Both the position numbers and the translations under genes were made by a program. The notes under the pieces are model-generated. The model saw nothing but the letters and a program-made list of their open reading frames with translations. It did no database searches and had not been told where the DNA came from. Positions 35,761 through 46,593 of a DNA stretch of 64,000 nt are shown here, piece by piece (position 1 is the stretch's first letter; each line of letters opens with the position of its first letter). Source of the stretch: Saccopteryx bilineata (lineage: Eukaryota > Chordata > Mammalia > Chiroptera > Emballonuridae); the NCBI RefSeq assembly GCF_036850765.1, contig NC_089491.1:184987520-185051519 (forward strand), in the 5' to 3' direction.

Positions 35761-36149
35761 CCTTTTTTTTTTTTTTTTTTTGTATTTTTCCAAAGCTGGA
35801 AACGGGGAGAGACAGTCAGACAGACTCCTGCATGCGCCCGCCCGCCCGGGATCCACCCGGCACGCCCACCAGGGGGCGATGCTCTGCCCCTCCGGGGCAT
35901 CGCTCTGTCGCAACCAGAGCCACTCCAGCGCCTGGGGCAGAGGCCAAGGAGCCATCCCCAGCGCCCGGGCCATCCTTGCTCCAATGGAGCCTCGCTGCGG
36001 GAGGGGAAGAGAGAGACGAGAGGAAGGAGAAGGGGAGGGGTGGAGAAGCAGATGGGCGCTTCTCCTCTGTGCCCTAGCTGGGAATCGAACCCGGGACCCC
36101 TTGCACGCCAGGCCGACGCTCTACCACTGAGCCAACCGTCCAGGGCCTT
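35761..36149 (-). repeat. Rhin-1-like SINE
   Basis: T-tail at 35763-35781 and the head ending TCCAGGGCC at 36149. The target duplication TTTATGTCTCT lies at 35750-35760 and 36150-36160. Single-unit type, near-clean, with a CCCGCCCG expansion near 35838. It is less than 1 kb from the FRY exon, in the same direction as the gene. Confidence 0.95.
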
Positions 36150-37944
36150 TATGTCTCTTCTTAAATTGTAATGTGCACTACTCCCTTCCCCATAAGTACC
36201 TCTAAGATGATCAGTTATCACTCTAAAGGTTATAGAAATGCTGAGGACAGGATAATGATAAAGCAGACATTTAAAAGAAGACTATATCATTTTGGATGAC
36301 TGGATATAGGGATTAAGGAAAACAATAAGAAAAATTAGATGTCTAGTTTGGACACCAGTTAGGGTATCAGAGAACAGTAGTGTGCCATTGATAATGAAAG
36401 AGGAAGAAAAAAGTTCTCCTTGAAACCTTCTCAAAATTACAAGTAAATTCAGGCTTCCTTTACCTTATTTCTACCTCAAGTCAAATTCTGAGGAAGTCAT
36501 AACAAAAAAAATGGCGCTTATTTTATTGAATTATAAACATGTTCTCATGTTATGTTGCAGATTTTCCCTCAATCCTTCCTACTCTTTCCTAAAGCCCCAC
36601 CCTCTCCGGGTCACTGAACTTGGAATTGAGGGGTCCTGAACAATCTCAACTACACTAGAATATGGCCTCTTCACTTATAAAAATAAAATAAGTTGTATCT
36701 TACTTCTGTTCCTCTCCATGCTCAGCAGCTCTGTCATAGTCTGGGCCCTCAAAAGCCTATGACATGGTTACTAGAGCAGCACTGTTGCTGCCTTTAATTC
36801 ATTCATTTTACATACCAAACTGACCTTCCTTTAGCACGGCTTTAATCTTTACACTTTTTTTACTCAGCATTTTCAGTGCCTCTCAGTTATCACTGCCAGG
36901 CCTCAGACACATGGCCTGGGTCTGAGCCCTTCTGCTAGCGTGCCTCCATCTTGTGCCCATGTCATGCTGCTGTCCTGGCTGGTCCAACAGCACATGGTTC
37001 TCATGTATGGCTGCCTCTTCTCCTCCTCCTTCCTATATTCTCTGCCCATCTAAGTCTCCTGTCCCTTAAGAACCACTCCTAATGGCACATATACCAGGTT
37101 AACCCTTACTGGCAAGTTTGTATTTCCAGATTTAAACATTTAACTTACGTTCTCTGGGGCTATACACCCACATTACCTAAGAAAGACTCAGTAGACAGGT
37201 GACAAGTGATGTGATTACCCACTGGTCATGCAGTTGTGCCTAGGATCAGCCATGTAACTGAGCCATACATTCTTCTAGATGTATCCCCTAAAGGTTCCTC
37301 AACTAGACTGTGGTCTCTCACATTTAGTACAGAGTTTGTCACTCAGGTAATAGCCAATAAAGCTCCTTAACTAAATAAAGTCACATCTGACTTCGCTTCT
37401 GTACATCCCAAAGTCATTCACATAGAGGAAACTCTATGACAAGATTCAGTGGTAGACTTGCTAAAGGAATAGGGAGCAGGATTTGCAACAAAGAGTCATT
37501 AGTTCAATGGTGCTCCAAGCAGCTTCCTAAAAAGTATTACTTATTCTAACAGGGCATACTCAAAATCAGGTGATGCAAATGAAGTCTTGGCCACTCCTCC
37601 ATATTCCCTCCTACTCTCTCAGTGCAAGTCCAGCTTAAAGAGGGACAGGCGACTTCCACGGATGCTTCCTAAAGTATCAAGGCATTGTGCCACAAAACTG
37701 GAGACTGAAATATAAACCAAGAAAAGTCTGAGTGGATGATGACTTTTTATATCTTTCATTTTCTATGGGATTTTATCCATTCCTAGACTGCAGCAATAAT
37801 TAGGGTGATGCAACATATAATTGCAAGACCAGCTCAATCGCTGTAAGACTATTGGCCCTAAAAGTTCGAACTTTGGTGAGAGAATGTTCCTAAGGGTGAC
37901 CTCTGGCAGTCGTCCTGCAAAACCACTTTTTATTTTCATATTTT
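36150..37944. other. Intronic DNA with possible L2 remnants
   Basis: 37010-37370 has L2-like phrases (AACTAGACTGTGGTCTCT, ACAGAGTTTGTCACTCAGGT), but I cannot assign it firmly. No coding exon seen. Confidence 0.35.
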
Positions 37945-38215
37945 TTTTTATTTTGAAGTTAAATTTAATGGGGTAATATTGATCAATAAAAGTACATAAG
38001 TTTCAGTTAAATATTTCTATAGCATTTAAGCTACTGATTGCATTGTACAGAGTTTATCACTCAGGTAATACTCAAAGTTAAATGAATTTCCGTCACTGTA
38101 TATTTGTCCTTCTTTTTTCCCCTCCCCTCAAACCTCTCCCCCAGGTAACCATTGTACTTTTTACCTATTTCCATGAATCTCAGTTTGATATCCCATCTTC
38201 GTGGGATATATATTT
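37945..38215 (-). repeat. L1 3' UTR fragment
   Basis: TTTTTTATTTTGAAGTTAAATTTAATGG-like reverse L1 end, TACATAAGTTTCAG and the C-rich block CCCCTCCCCTCAAACCTC. Only the 3' UTR is present. Confidence 0.7.
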
Positions 38216-39386
38216 GTCCCACAAAGACACCTTTTGAAGCAGGTAGCTGACATCCAGAAACCACAATGACTCTTAGACAAATCTTTCATTGAAAACGCCA
38301 AAGTACCAATTCACTGCTGTCATAAAAAACACGTTATCCACCTGTACTTCAAAGCCAGACATTTTCTGAATACAAAAGCCTATGTGCACAGCTTTCATGA
38401 GCTAGAATAGTCCTAGCCAGCTGAGCCCTGTGCCAGAGCCGCAAGTGAGCCAAGGGGAGGGCCATCAGTGTGCGGTAAAACCGATCAGCTGGGCAGATGG
38501 AGATGCAGAAAAAGTTAATGGGATAAGTGTCCTTGAACTAGATAGATGCACTTCCAAGTTTTAGTAAACCCTCATTATCCTACCACAGGTAATTCATAAC
38601 AAATCCCAGCCTTTTGCCAGGATAGTTTTGAAATAAACATATGACATGGTACCTTTCAGTAATTCAGTTTTTGGGTGACAATATAGCTGAGAACCAAGAA
38701 ATACGTGATCCCTGCTGGTCAAAAGTGAGTCACCGAGTTCATACTAATCTAAACATTAGAATATTGCCATTAGAAAAAAATCACCAGACTCTCCTTCAGC
38801 ACTTGCTTACTCTCAGTTGACATATATTTAAGATCAACTATCTAGTTTCCAAGTTCACAATAGTCTAGATACAGAAAATTACAAGGGAAAGATGCAACCT
38901 GTTCAGAAAGAAACACTAATAGCAAAGGAAGAAAATAATGGCATTAACTCCAAAAAGCCACCAGAACTTAAAAATGCAGTAGCCTGAAGCCATTAGTACA
39001 GAGCCACAGAATGTGACATTCACATAGACATGGGGATGTCCATGATTCGGTCCAGCATGTGGTCACAATTAACATTCACGAGATGACCCTGAGTCCCAGG
39101 GAAAGTTTAAAATCAGTCTGATATATAGTCCTGTATTTGAGAAGGTGGGAAAAAGAAGAATAGTAATTTCCAGAAGGCTTCCCTTTCAAATGAATAAAAC
39201 TAAAAAAGGCATTGGTATGTAAAGGAAGAAACACCATCTCTTAGGAATTTAGTCCTTAGGAATTATATCTATTTGTGCACACACCTGAAAGTAATACAAA
39301 ATAACACTGATTGTAAACGGCAATTGAAAAATTAATTTAAAAAATAAGTCTACTTGTGCACGGTCTAATTTCTAAATGAAACTTAC
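38216..39386. other. No gene recognised
   Basis: Unique sequence; nothing supportable found. Confidence 0.45.
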
Positions 39387-39478
39387 TACTTTTTATTGAA
39401 TTGATAGGGGTGAGATTGGTTAATAAAATTATGAAGGTTCCAGGTGTACATAAAAAAAATATCCAGAAATCAGTTCAG
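39387..39478 (-). repeat. L1 3'-end fragment
   Basis: TTGAATTGATAGGGGTGAGA, TTGGTTAATAAAATTATGAA and GGTGTACATAAAA match the reverse complement of an L1 3' end. Confidence 0.65.
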
Positions 39479-39975
39479 TATGCTCTCGTCCACCTGGCTG
39501 GGCCGAGCCGGGCCGGGCTCGGCCTGGCAGGGCGACGCAGATGCTCTGGCCACTTGCTCCTCACGTGGGCCCTCTGCAAGCACAACTCTCTTATGATAAA
39601 GGGGTCCGATGTCTGTCGGCATCTCCTTTCCCCCACCTGAATCCACTTGGAAGCAATGATTTAATCTGTGGGATTAAAACTTCTTCAATTTAAATTTCCT
39701 GAATGTGATAAAATTTAAGCTTCAATCCCAATGGCCCTTATCCTCTTTCCCCTTTTCTTCCTCCTCTCATATTTCTATTTTCACACAACAGACCAACATC
39801 CCTAGAAAATCACTCAAATCAGTGCTCTTGCGGTAGGCAGGGATCTAAGAGGGAGATCAGAAGAAGGGCATCATTGTCAGATATTAATTAGGTCTCAATT
39901 TTTTTGAAATGTGTTTTCTCTTTATATTTTAATCTTAAACATGTTCTAAATTTTCTCTATTGTCTTCTTTTGCCT
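39479..39975. other. Unclassified; includes a GC-rich foldback
   Basis: 39500-39545 is strongly GC-rich in an AT-rich setting, with arms GCCGAGCC and GGCTCGGC. The rest is unique. I cannot name a family. Confidence 0.3.
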
Positions 39976-40580
39976 TGTTGGTCAAATAAGTTTGTAAACA
40001 TAATATATAGGTTTGCTCACTTATAGTTTGTTTGCATTGGGTGTGGGGTACAGGCTGTAAGCAGGCCAGATCATATAAAGCTTAGTTTTAAGACTATGGC
40101 TTTCCTACCCTAAGTGACTTTGTATCAGAGACTTCATTGTTTGTATACTAGATTAAAAGTTTTGATTTCTACACTATAAAATGGAGCAGACCGGGAACTT
40201 GCTCTCTCTCAGTTCCTGAGATTAGCATTAGAGGGGAGAGCAGAGAAAGGCCACGTGGAAGAGAGGAGAAGCAGCCAAGATGGCGAGTGCTGAAGGAGAA
40301 TCCAGTTTGTGCAGAGAGAAGGAGATGGGGAACAGAGGTGAATAAGGATGGTGAGGTACAAACCTTTGATTCTAGAAAACTCGGATAAGTCAGTGGCTTT
40401 GGGAGCCCTGAATGGAAAGGGGAGTGTTTTCCCACTGTGTGTATTTCTTGCCCACCGGGTATAAACTAGGATTAAAGATGATGGCCCACCAGTTCTTTGC
40501 TCATTACCATCTGTCCAAATCAAATGCGAATCTGCATGGGCCAGGCGGCTGTGATGGTGGCCGTGGCTACTGGCTTTACA
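39976..40580 (+). mobile_element. Solo LTR, family X, plus orientation
   Basis: It begins TGTTGGTCAAATAAGTTTGT and ends GGCTACTGGCTTTACA, TG...CA bounded. A perfect 5-bp duplication TGCCT lies at 39971-39975 and 40581-40585. A TATA-like TATAAAATGGAGC near 40175 gives the orientation, followed by GTGAATAAGG near 40340, a possible polyadenylation signal variant. No internal viral sequence is adjacent, so it is a recombinational solo LTR. It matches 50759-51404 in reverse. Confidence 0.9.
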
Positions 40581-42922
40581 TGCCTTAAGTGTGTTTTGTT
40601 GATGTTATTTATTTTTATTCCAAATTCTGTTTCTATTTGGTTCTGCTTGATGATGTTAGGAGGTGTTTTTCCCTGTTACTGGCTCTCTATTTCTTATATC
40701 AAGCAAGGTCCATTGCTTAATCTGGAAGAAGTCTGCATTAAACTCTTGTGGCCCTTTCTCACCTCTTCATTACATCCATTTCTGATTGCAGGAGATGATC
40801 TTTTGAACAGAAATATTTTTTTTTCCAATTTCATTGACAAATACCTTAATTTTTAGGCTGCCTGCTGCTCTTAGCTGGCTAAGATCTTCAGCACGATTTC
40901 CCTAAGTTACCAACATTTGTAGGAATTACCATATTAACCTTCTAGTAACGAACACCCACAACTTGCAGTCCAGCTGCATTTTTATTACAACACTGAAAGA
41001 AAAGGAAATAATACCATGAATCTCCTCATGTGAATGCCACAGAGGCTAAAAGAGGTGATAGGTATTACAAGAAAGCAATTGGTTTTCTCGGTCAGATTTT
41101 TAGTGACATTAATATTGTTGCTCACTCGTTCACATGTTCATTTTAGCCAATATTTCTTCAATGAGTGCCTAGGTTTCAGGTACTGCTCTAGGCATTGAGG
41201 AGACAGTAGTGAACAGAACAGATGGTTCTCGCCCACATGGAGATTAAAGGTTAAGCAGCTTCATACAATCAGGAATTTCATGTGTGTCTAAAACATACAC
41301 ACACATACACTGTCAGACTGCAACAGGTTTTAAAAGAGAAAGGGAAAACTACACAGAAAGACCTGTTCATCTTTACCTGAGCACAGGTACGCAGATGTTA
41401 AGAGTCTGGGTGTAGGAAATCACCCTTCTAACCTTGAACCCTCTATGACTTGGATTGAGGAACTTGAGTTAAAAGCCCTGGGTGAATGTCTCTTGGATGC
41501 AAACACCAAGAAGCTGTGTGTGTGAGTGACCTTTGTGCAGACACAAAGGAATACCTGTGAACAGGCTTTAGAAAATTAGCCTAGAGGTTCTGGATTGCCC
41601 CTTCCTTGTGCTTGTTAATTAGCAAAAGAAAAAGAATGTACTGACCCAAATTAGCCCTTTCTCCATGTCAGCAAAATGGCCATTAGTCATTCTTTCCCCT
41701 TATCACCTGGCCTCCCTCCCTTGTAATTCAGTTACCTCTGTTCTGCTTCTATAGTAAAAGCTGAGGGAGAAGAAAATTCAGGAGTCCTCTTTGCTTCCCT
41801 TGGCAGGCCTCCCCCTCTTCCTCTTAACATCAATTTGTGTCTTGAGTAGGTTTCTTCCACGCAGCACCGGTAGTTCGCAGTGGGCTGTAGTGCTACATCT
41901 GGGACTGCCATAGAGAAGAACGAAAGCTGTGTGCTGTGGTGACTGAGAGAGTCCAGGCAGACTTGGCTCAGGAAGGATTTGCTTTTCCAGCCCATCCCTT
42001 TGGCTTGTTTATATCTGTGTCAGTTCTAGTTGAAAATGAGAATCTTAGCCAGCCTGTAAAGAATGTGAAGCCAAGCGCACATCAGACCCACTGCGTCTTC
42101 ACCGCCTTGCAGAGTCTGGGGCTCAGAGAAGAGGGCTCCTCTGCTAGCTTTCTCCAGGTTACAAAGACAGATGAGCACAGCTGGTTTTTTAAAACACTCA
42201 GTCTTCTCTCTGACGTTCCCAATTACTGGAATCAGACTCAGAGCATTTGAAATAAAAAATAGTTTTCTTTTTTTTTTTTTGAAGTGTCCCCAAGAGTCTA
42301 TGTGATAACCATTCAAAGTAGGGTGGTCCATTTAAACAACTTTCCTTTCTAGGAATAGATATCATCTTATCTTCCAACAGAGGGTAAATTTATTTCTTTG
42401 CTCAAGGTTGGATAGAAGTTGTTTCTTCTGCCAGTCCTCAATCTCTCGTTCATTTTGTGGGTTCTAAAGGCAAACCCTTTAGCAACCAAGACCCTTCTTT
42501 AGGACCATGATCCCCTCCATATTTCCTGGTTCACAGTAACATACCATAAAGCATAACAAACCAAAAACGATGTAGCTACCATGAGTATGTCACTGAGTGT
42601 AAAGAACCATAATGAACTGTCCCCTAATGCATTTATAATAGTACTTGAACAAGCCATTTTAAAAGGTACTGCAAGTATTCAAAATGACCAGAAACCCTTA
42701 AAGTAATGCAAAATAAATTAGGATGACGAGAAATAAACCTCCAAGTATAATAGGAAGAATTATTTTCCTATTAAGAAATGCAAAATATTATTAAGAAATG
42801 CTAAATGTTGGAACAGGTAAAACAATTAGTTTGAGCAACATAAAATCATTTAACAAAAAGATACAATTTGATGTATTTCAAAGCAGGTCAAGAAAAGACT
42901 AATGGTTAAAAAAGCTCAGGAA
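40581..42922. other. Unique DNA with a probable L2 fragment
   Basis: 41130-41290 is L2-like. The rest holds no nameable element. Frames at 41732-42331 overlap each other on both strands without domains. Confidence 0.45.
41130..41290 (-). repeat. Probable L2 3' fragment
   Basis: CCAATATTTCTTCAATGAGT, GTACTGCTCTAGGCATTGAG and ACAGTAGTGAACAGAACAGA follow the reverse-complement order of the L2 3' end. The family is assigned from memory. Confidence 0.6.
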
Positions 42923-45272
42923 GAGTGACGTCACGGATATGGCGCCGTGAGCAGCGCGTCCGACAGCTCTCCCCTAAATCACAACAAATTTATCAACTAG
43001 AAACAGAAAAATTTATCCTCGGAGCATTCCGGAGTTCCACACAAACTGATAGCGAAAGGACTGTTATCACTTTAATCTGAGAGATGAGGGTGTGGAGGAA
43101 TCTACCGCAGTGACGTTCATTCAAGCTGCGAGGAAGTACGCCTGTGGTGAGTCAGCCCACATTTGGGAGCCGCCGCAAGCTGAGCCGCCGCCGCGAGCCG
43201 CCGCGCGTGCGCGCCCGGTCCGGTTGGGCACCGCTGACGTTCCCAGCGGCCCGCACACAGCGAGTGAGAGTCACCAGCCACCGGAGCCCGGAGCACCCCA
43301 TTCGCGCGCGTGCCCTGGGCATTCCACGCGCCCAGGGCGCCCTGCTGGCCCGCATACCCAGGTGCTCCATTATCCTGCGCCTGGTGCGATCCAGCCGCCA
43401 GCAGCAGGGCGAGCGGGAGAGGCTTGGGAGATTCTCTCCGTGGGCGGGGCACCTCACCCAGCCATTCAAGCTAACAATCAAGCGTTGGGGGAGGGGCGCG
43501 CGCAGGCAGCCTAAAATACCTTCGGAAGCACAGCTGCGACCCAATCACTGAAATTAGCTTAACCCATGAAATCTGCGCACCCTGGGTTCTAATTGATAAG
43601 ATCTCTCTCAGTTCAGCGATCCAAGACAAGAGGCGTGATATTTTTTAGTGCCTCTCGCTAAAGGGGCGGGGGCAACTTCTGATTGATAGAGCCTCCATAT
43701 TCAGGGATAAACGCTAACAAGAAGGACTTGGCAGATAATAAGATCTATACTACACTAGTCGCAAGCAGAGACTAGTGCCTCTTCTTCCCTGCAAAAACAG
43801 GCTACAAAGTGTGGAAAGCCTGGGTTGAGAGGTCCAACTAAATGATAGGCGCTGAACAGTCACCTTGACAACAATTGACTCCCACCCCCGCCTGATTAAA
43901 CTGGAGGCCCTGACTGTCAGAGCCTTTCCCAAAGCCTTGCGCTGAGTGGGGATAGAGTGGGGATTTCCCAGCTCTTTGAGCCTCTTACTCCCCAGGCAGA
44001 AGCAGTTGCAGCCTTATAGCTGGATCACCAGGCTGCTAATTCAGAAAGGGGGGACTAGGAGAGAGAATCCAGGAAAGCAAACTCTCTCATCGTTGGACCC
44101 TGCAAACGCCAACAAGCCGTGACTACCAGCAAGACTAAAGCCAATTATATGACATTGCCATAGAATCCCATCAACTGCAAATCCCTACCTAAGAGTGACA
44201 CAGGGGCAGAGCCTGGGGTACAGAGTCACCGACCAGGAAGAGGGAGAGAAAAGAAAAAGGAAGAAGTTAACCTCTCAAAATCAAGAAAAATCCACAGACT
44301 TTACAACTTGATCCACTAATTTTTTTGTTGTTGTTGTTTGTTTCTTCTGTCTTATTGCCTTTATTTCCTCCACATCGGTCCTTCTATTCTCTGCCCATCT
44401 TATGCTTCCCCTTTCTTGAACTACACTACCCATGAGTGTTGCATTTTATTTCTCTTCTTCATCCTCACCCTCCTTTAAGGTTATACTCCAAAACACTTAA
44501 CTCTCACTCTCTCCTCTTTTGTTTTTTGTTTTTTTTTTTGTCTTGCTTTATTTTGTTTTTTTCTCTTCCTATTTTATTTCTTCCTTCGTTTTTCTCTTTT
44601 TCTTATTTTTTCCTTTCTATTCGTTTTTTCTTTTCTCATTTTACTTTCCTCCCATATAATCCTCAATCACGAACAAATTAGTTAATTTGGGACTCAAGGC
44701 TTTTTTTTTGGCTTTATTTCTCTTTTTTGCTTTTGTTTTTATTTTTTTTCTTCTTTGTTTATTTTTGTGGCATTTTGGGTCCTCCCAACCCAAGGTCTCC
44801 ATTGTATTTAATCTTCGCTCCACTTAATACAACAGATTTTTACTTATTATTTTTATTTTTTTCTTCTTTATTATTCTTTTTTGTTCCTTTTTTCTGGTTC
44901 CCTCTTATCCCTCTCATTATTTCTCTTAGTTGACCATCACTTACAAGCAAATCATCTTATGCTTGTCTAAGATTTTCTTCCCTTTTTTTTTTTTTTTTTT
45001 TTTTGCATTTAGTAGGTCCCTACTCCCTTTTTTGGCCCCTTGAACTCCTCACCCCAAATCAGGCCCTCGATTATAGGCACGATATTTCCCTGAGGAGGGA
45101 AGAGGAGGGAAAGAGAAGAAAGAAAAAAGGGGGAAATAATAAATTATTACTGTTTTTTGGGGGGGGTGTTTTACCTTTTTTTTAATTTTTTTTTTATTTT
45201 TTATTTTTTATTTTTTTTTACTTTTTCCTCATTATTAATTCTAATTAGTGCTATCAACAAGACCACCCTCAG
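42923..45272 (+). promoter_or_regulatory. L1 5' UTR with internal promoter
   Basis: About 2.35 kb, longer than the roughly 0.9 kb human L1 5' UTR. It begins with TGACGTCA (42926-42933) and GATATGGCGCC (42936-42946), resembling CREB/ATF and YY1 sites. A CpG-rich block spans 43150-43510. From about 44320 to 45240 it is strikingly T/C-rich, with tracts such as TTTTTTTTTTTTTTTTTTTT near 44984. Open frames in the CpG block have no domain and are taken as chance. Promoter function is inferred from L1 biology. Confidence 0.75.
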
Positions 45273-46268
45273 ATGCCGATAAGAAAGAGGAAATCGAATA
45301 TTATGGATACAAAAGAAAGAGAGGTAACACAAATAGATGTGGAAAAATCTATGGAGAAAAGACTTAACATATTGGAAGCCTTGGAGATAAATGACAGAGA
45401 ATTTAAAATAGAAATCTTAAAAATACTCAGAGATATACAAGAAAACACAGAAAGGCAATATAGGGAGATCAGAAAACAACTCAATGAACACAAAGAATAT
45501 ATTACCAAGGAAATTGAAACTATAAAAACAAATCAAACAGAAATGAAAAACTCAATTCACGAGCTGAAAAACGAGGTAACAAGCTTAGCTAACAGAACAG
45601 CCCAGATTGAAGATAGGATTAGTGAAATAGAAGACAAACAACTTGAGGCACAACAGAGAGAAGAAGAAAGAGACTCAAAAATAATAAAAAACGAGAAAGC
45701 CCTACAGGAATTGTCTGACTCCATCAGAAAGAATAACATAAGAATAATAGGTATATCAGAGGGAGAAGAGAAAGAAAATGGAATGGAGAATATACTCAAA
45801 CAAATAATAGACGAGAACTTCCCAAGCCTGTGGAAAGAACTAAAGCCTCAAATTCAAGAAGCAAACAGAACACCGAGTTTTCTTAACCCCAACAAACCCA
45901 CTCCAAGGCACATCATAATAAAGATGACACAAACCAATGACAAAGAAAAAATTCTCAAGGCAGCCAGGGAAAAGAAGAGTACAACATATAAAGGAAGGCC
46001 TATTAGATTATCATCAGATTTCTCAGCAGAAACTCTACAAGCTAGAAGAGAGTGGACCCCAATATTTAAAGCCCTGAAAGAGAGGAACTTTCAGCCAAGA
46101 ATACTATACCCATCAAAGCTATCCTTCAAGTACGAAGGAGATATAAAGACATTCACAAATACAGAAAAGATGAGAGAATTTATCAACAGAAAGCCCCCAC
46201 TCCAGGAAACATTAAAGGGGGTTTTCCAACCAGATTCAAAGAACAAAAGAAAACAACACCACAAGTAA
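45273..46268 (+). CDS. L1 ORF1p, intact 331-residue RNA-binding chaperone
   Basis: ORF1p is the trimeric nucleic-acid chaperone of L1 that coats L1 RNA in cytoplasmic ribonucleoprotein particles and is needed for retrotransposition. The frame is uninterrupted. Residues about 25-150 form a charged heptad-rich coiled coil (REFKIEILKILRDIQENTE and RISEIEDKQLEAQQREEERD). Residues about 152-255 carry the RRM (NNIRIIGISEGEE, then RHIIIKMTQTNDKEKILKAA). The C-terminal domain follows (GRPIRLSSDFSAETLQARRE, then a FQPRILYPSKLSF block). The length is close to human ORF1p (338). The start at 45273 follows ACCCTCAGATGCCG. A second ATG is at codon 11. Whether it is expressed cannot be told from sequence. 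Confidence 0.95.
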   Translation: MPIRKRKSNIMDTKEREVTQIDVEKSMEKRLNILEALEINDREFKIEILKILRDIQENTERQYREIRKQLNEHKEYITKEIETIKTNQTEMKNSIHELKNEVTSLANRTAQIEDRISEIEDKQLEAQQREEERDSKIIKNEKALQELSDSIRKNNIRIIGISEGEEKENGMENILKQIIDENFPSLWKELKPQIQEANRTPSFLNPNKPTPRHIIIKMTQTNDKEKILKAAREKKSTTYKGRPIRLSSDFSAETLQARREWTPIFKALKERNFQPRILYPSKLSFKYEGDIKTFTNTEKMREFINRKPPLQETLKGVFQPDSKNKRKQHHK

Positions 46269-46593
46269 CAGCTCCACCAAGAACACAATAAAACCAAACT
46301 TAAACTGTGACAACAAAGGGAAAAAAGGGGGGAGAGGATGGAGATTAACAGTAGCAAAGGACGATGAAGTGCAGAAATACTTATAAGATAGGGTATTACA
46401 ATGAATATGGTAGGTACCCTTTTCATTACTTAATGGTAACCACCCTTGAAAAAACCACCACAAAAACACTTGACTTAAAAAAGGTAGCAACAGAGGAAAG
46501 AAGTATGGAACACAAACAAACAAAAACAAATGATAGAAAAACAAAAGAGAAGAATCAAACTAGATACAAAACTAACAGAAAGCAATTTATAAA
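46269..46593 (+). other. L1 inter-ORF spacer
   Basis: A 325-bp spacer, far longer than the 63 bp in human L1. It contains no conserved frame. ORF2 translation in L1 is normally unconventional; nothing here reveals the mechanism. Confidence 0.8.

Noticed and set aside
43092..43551. Overlapping 111-140-codon frames on both strands
   Set aside because: They sit in the CpG-rich L1 5' UTR. High GC reduces stops on all frames, and no domain is present.
45003..45185. Short frame upstream of ORF1 (possible ORF0-like)
   Set aside because: It starts in low-complexity T/C-rich sequence and has no similarity I recognise. ORF0 in primates is antisense and differs in position.
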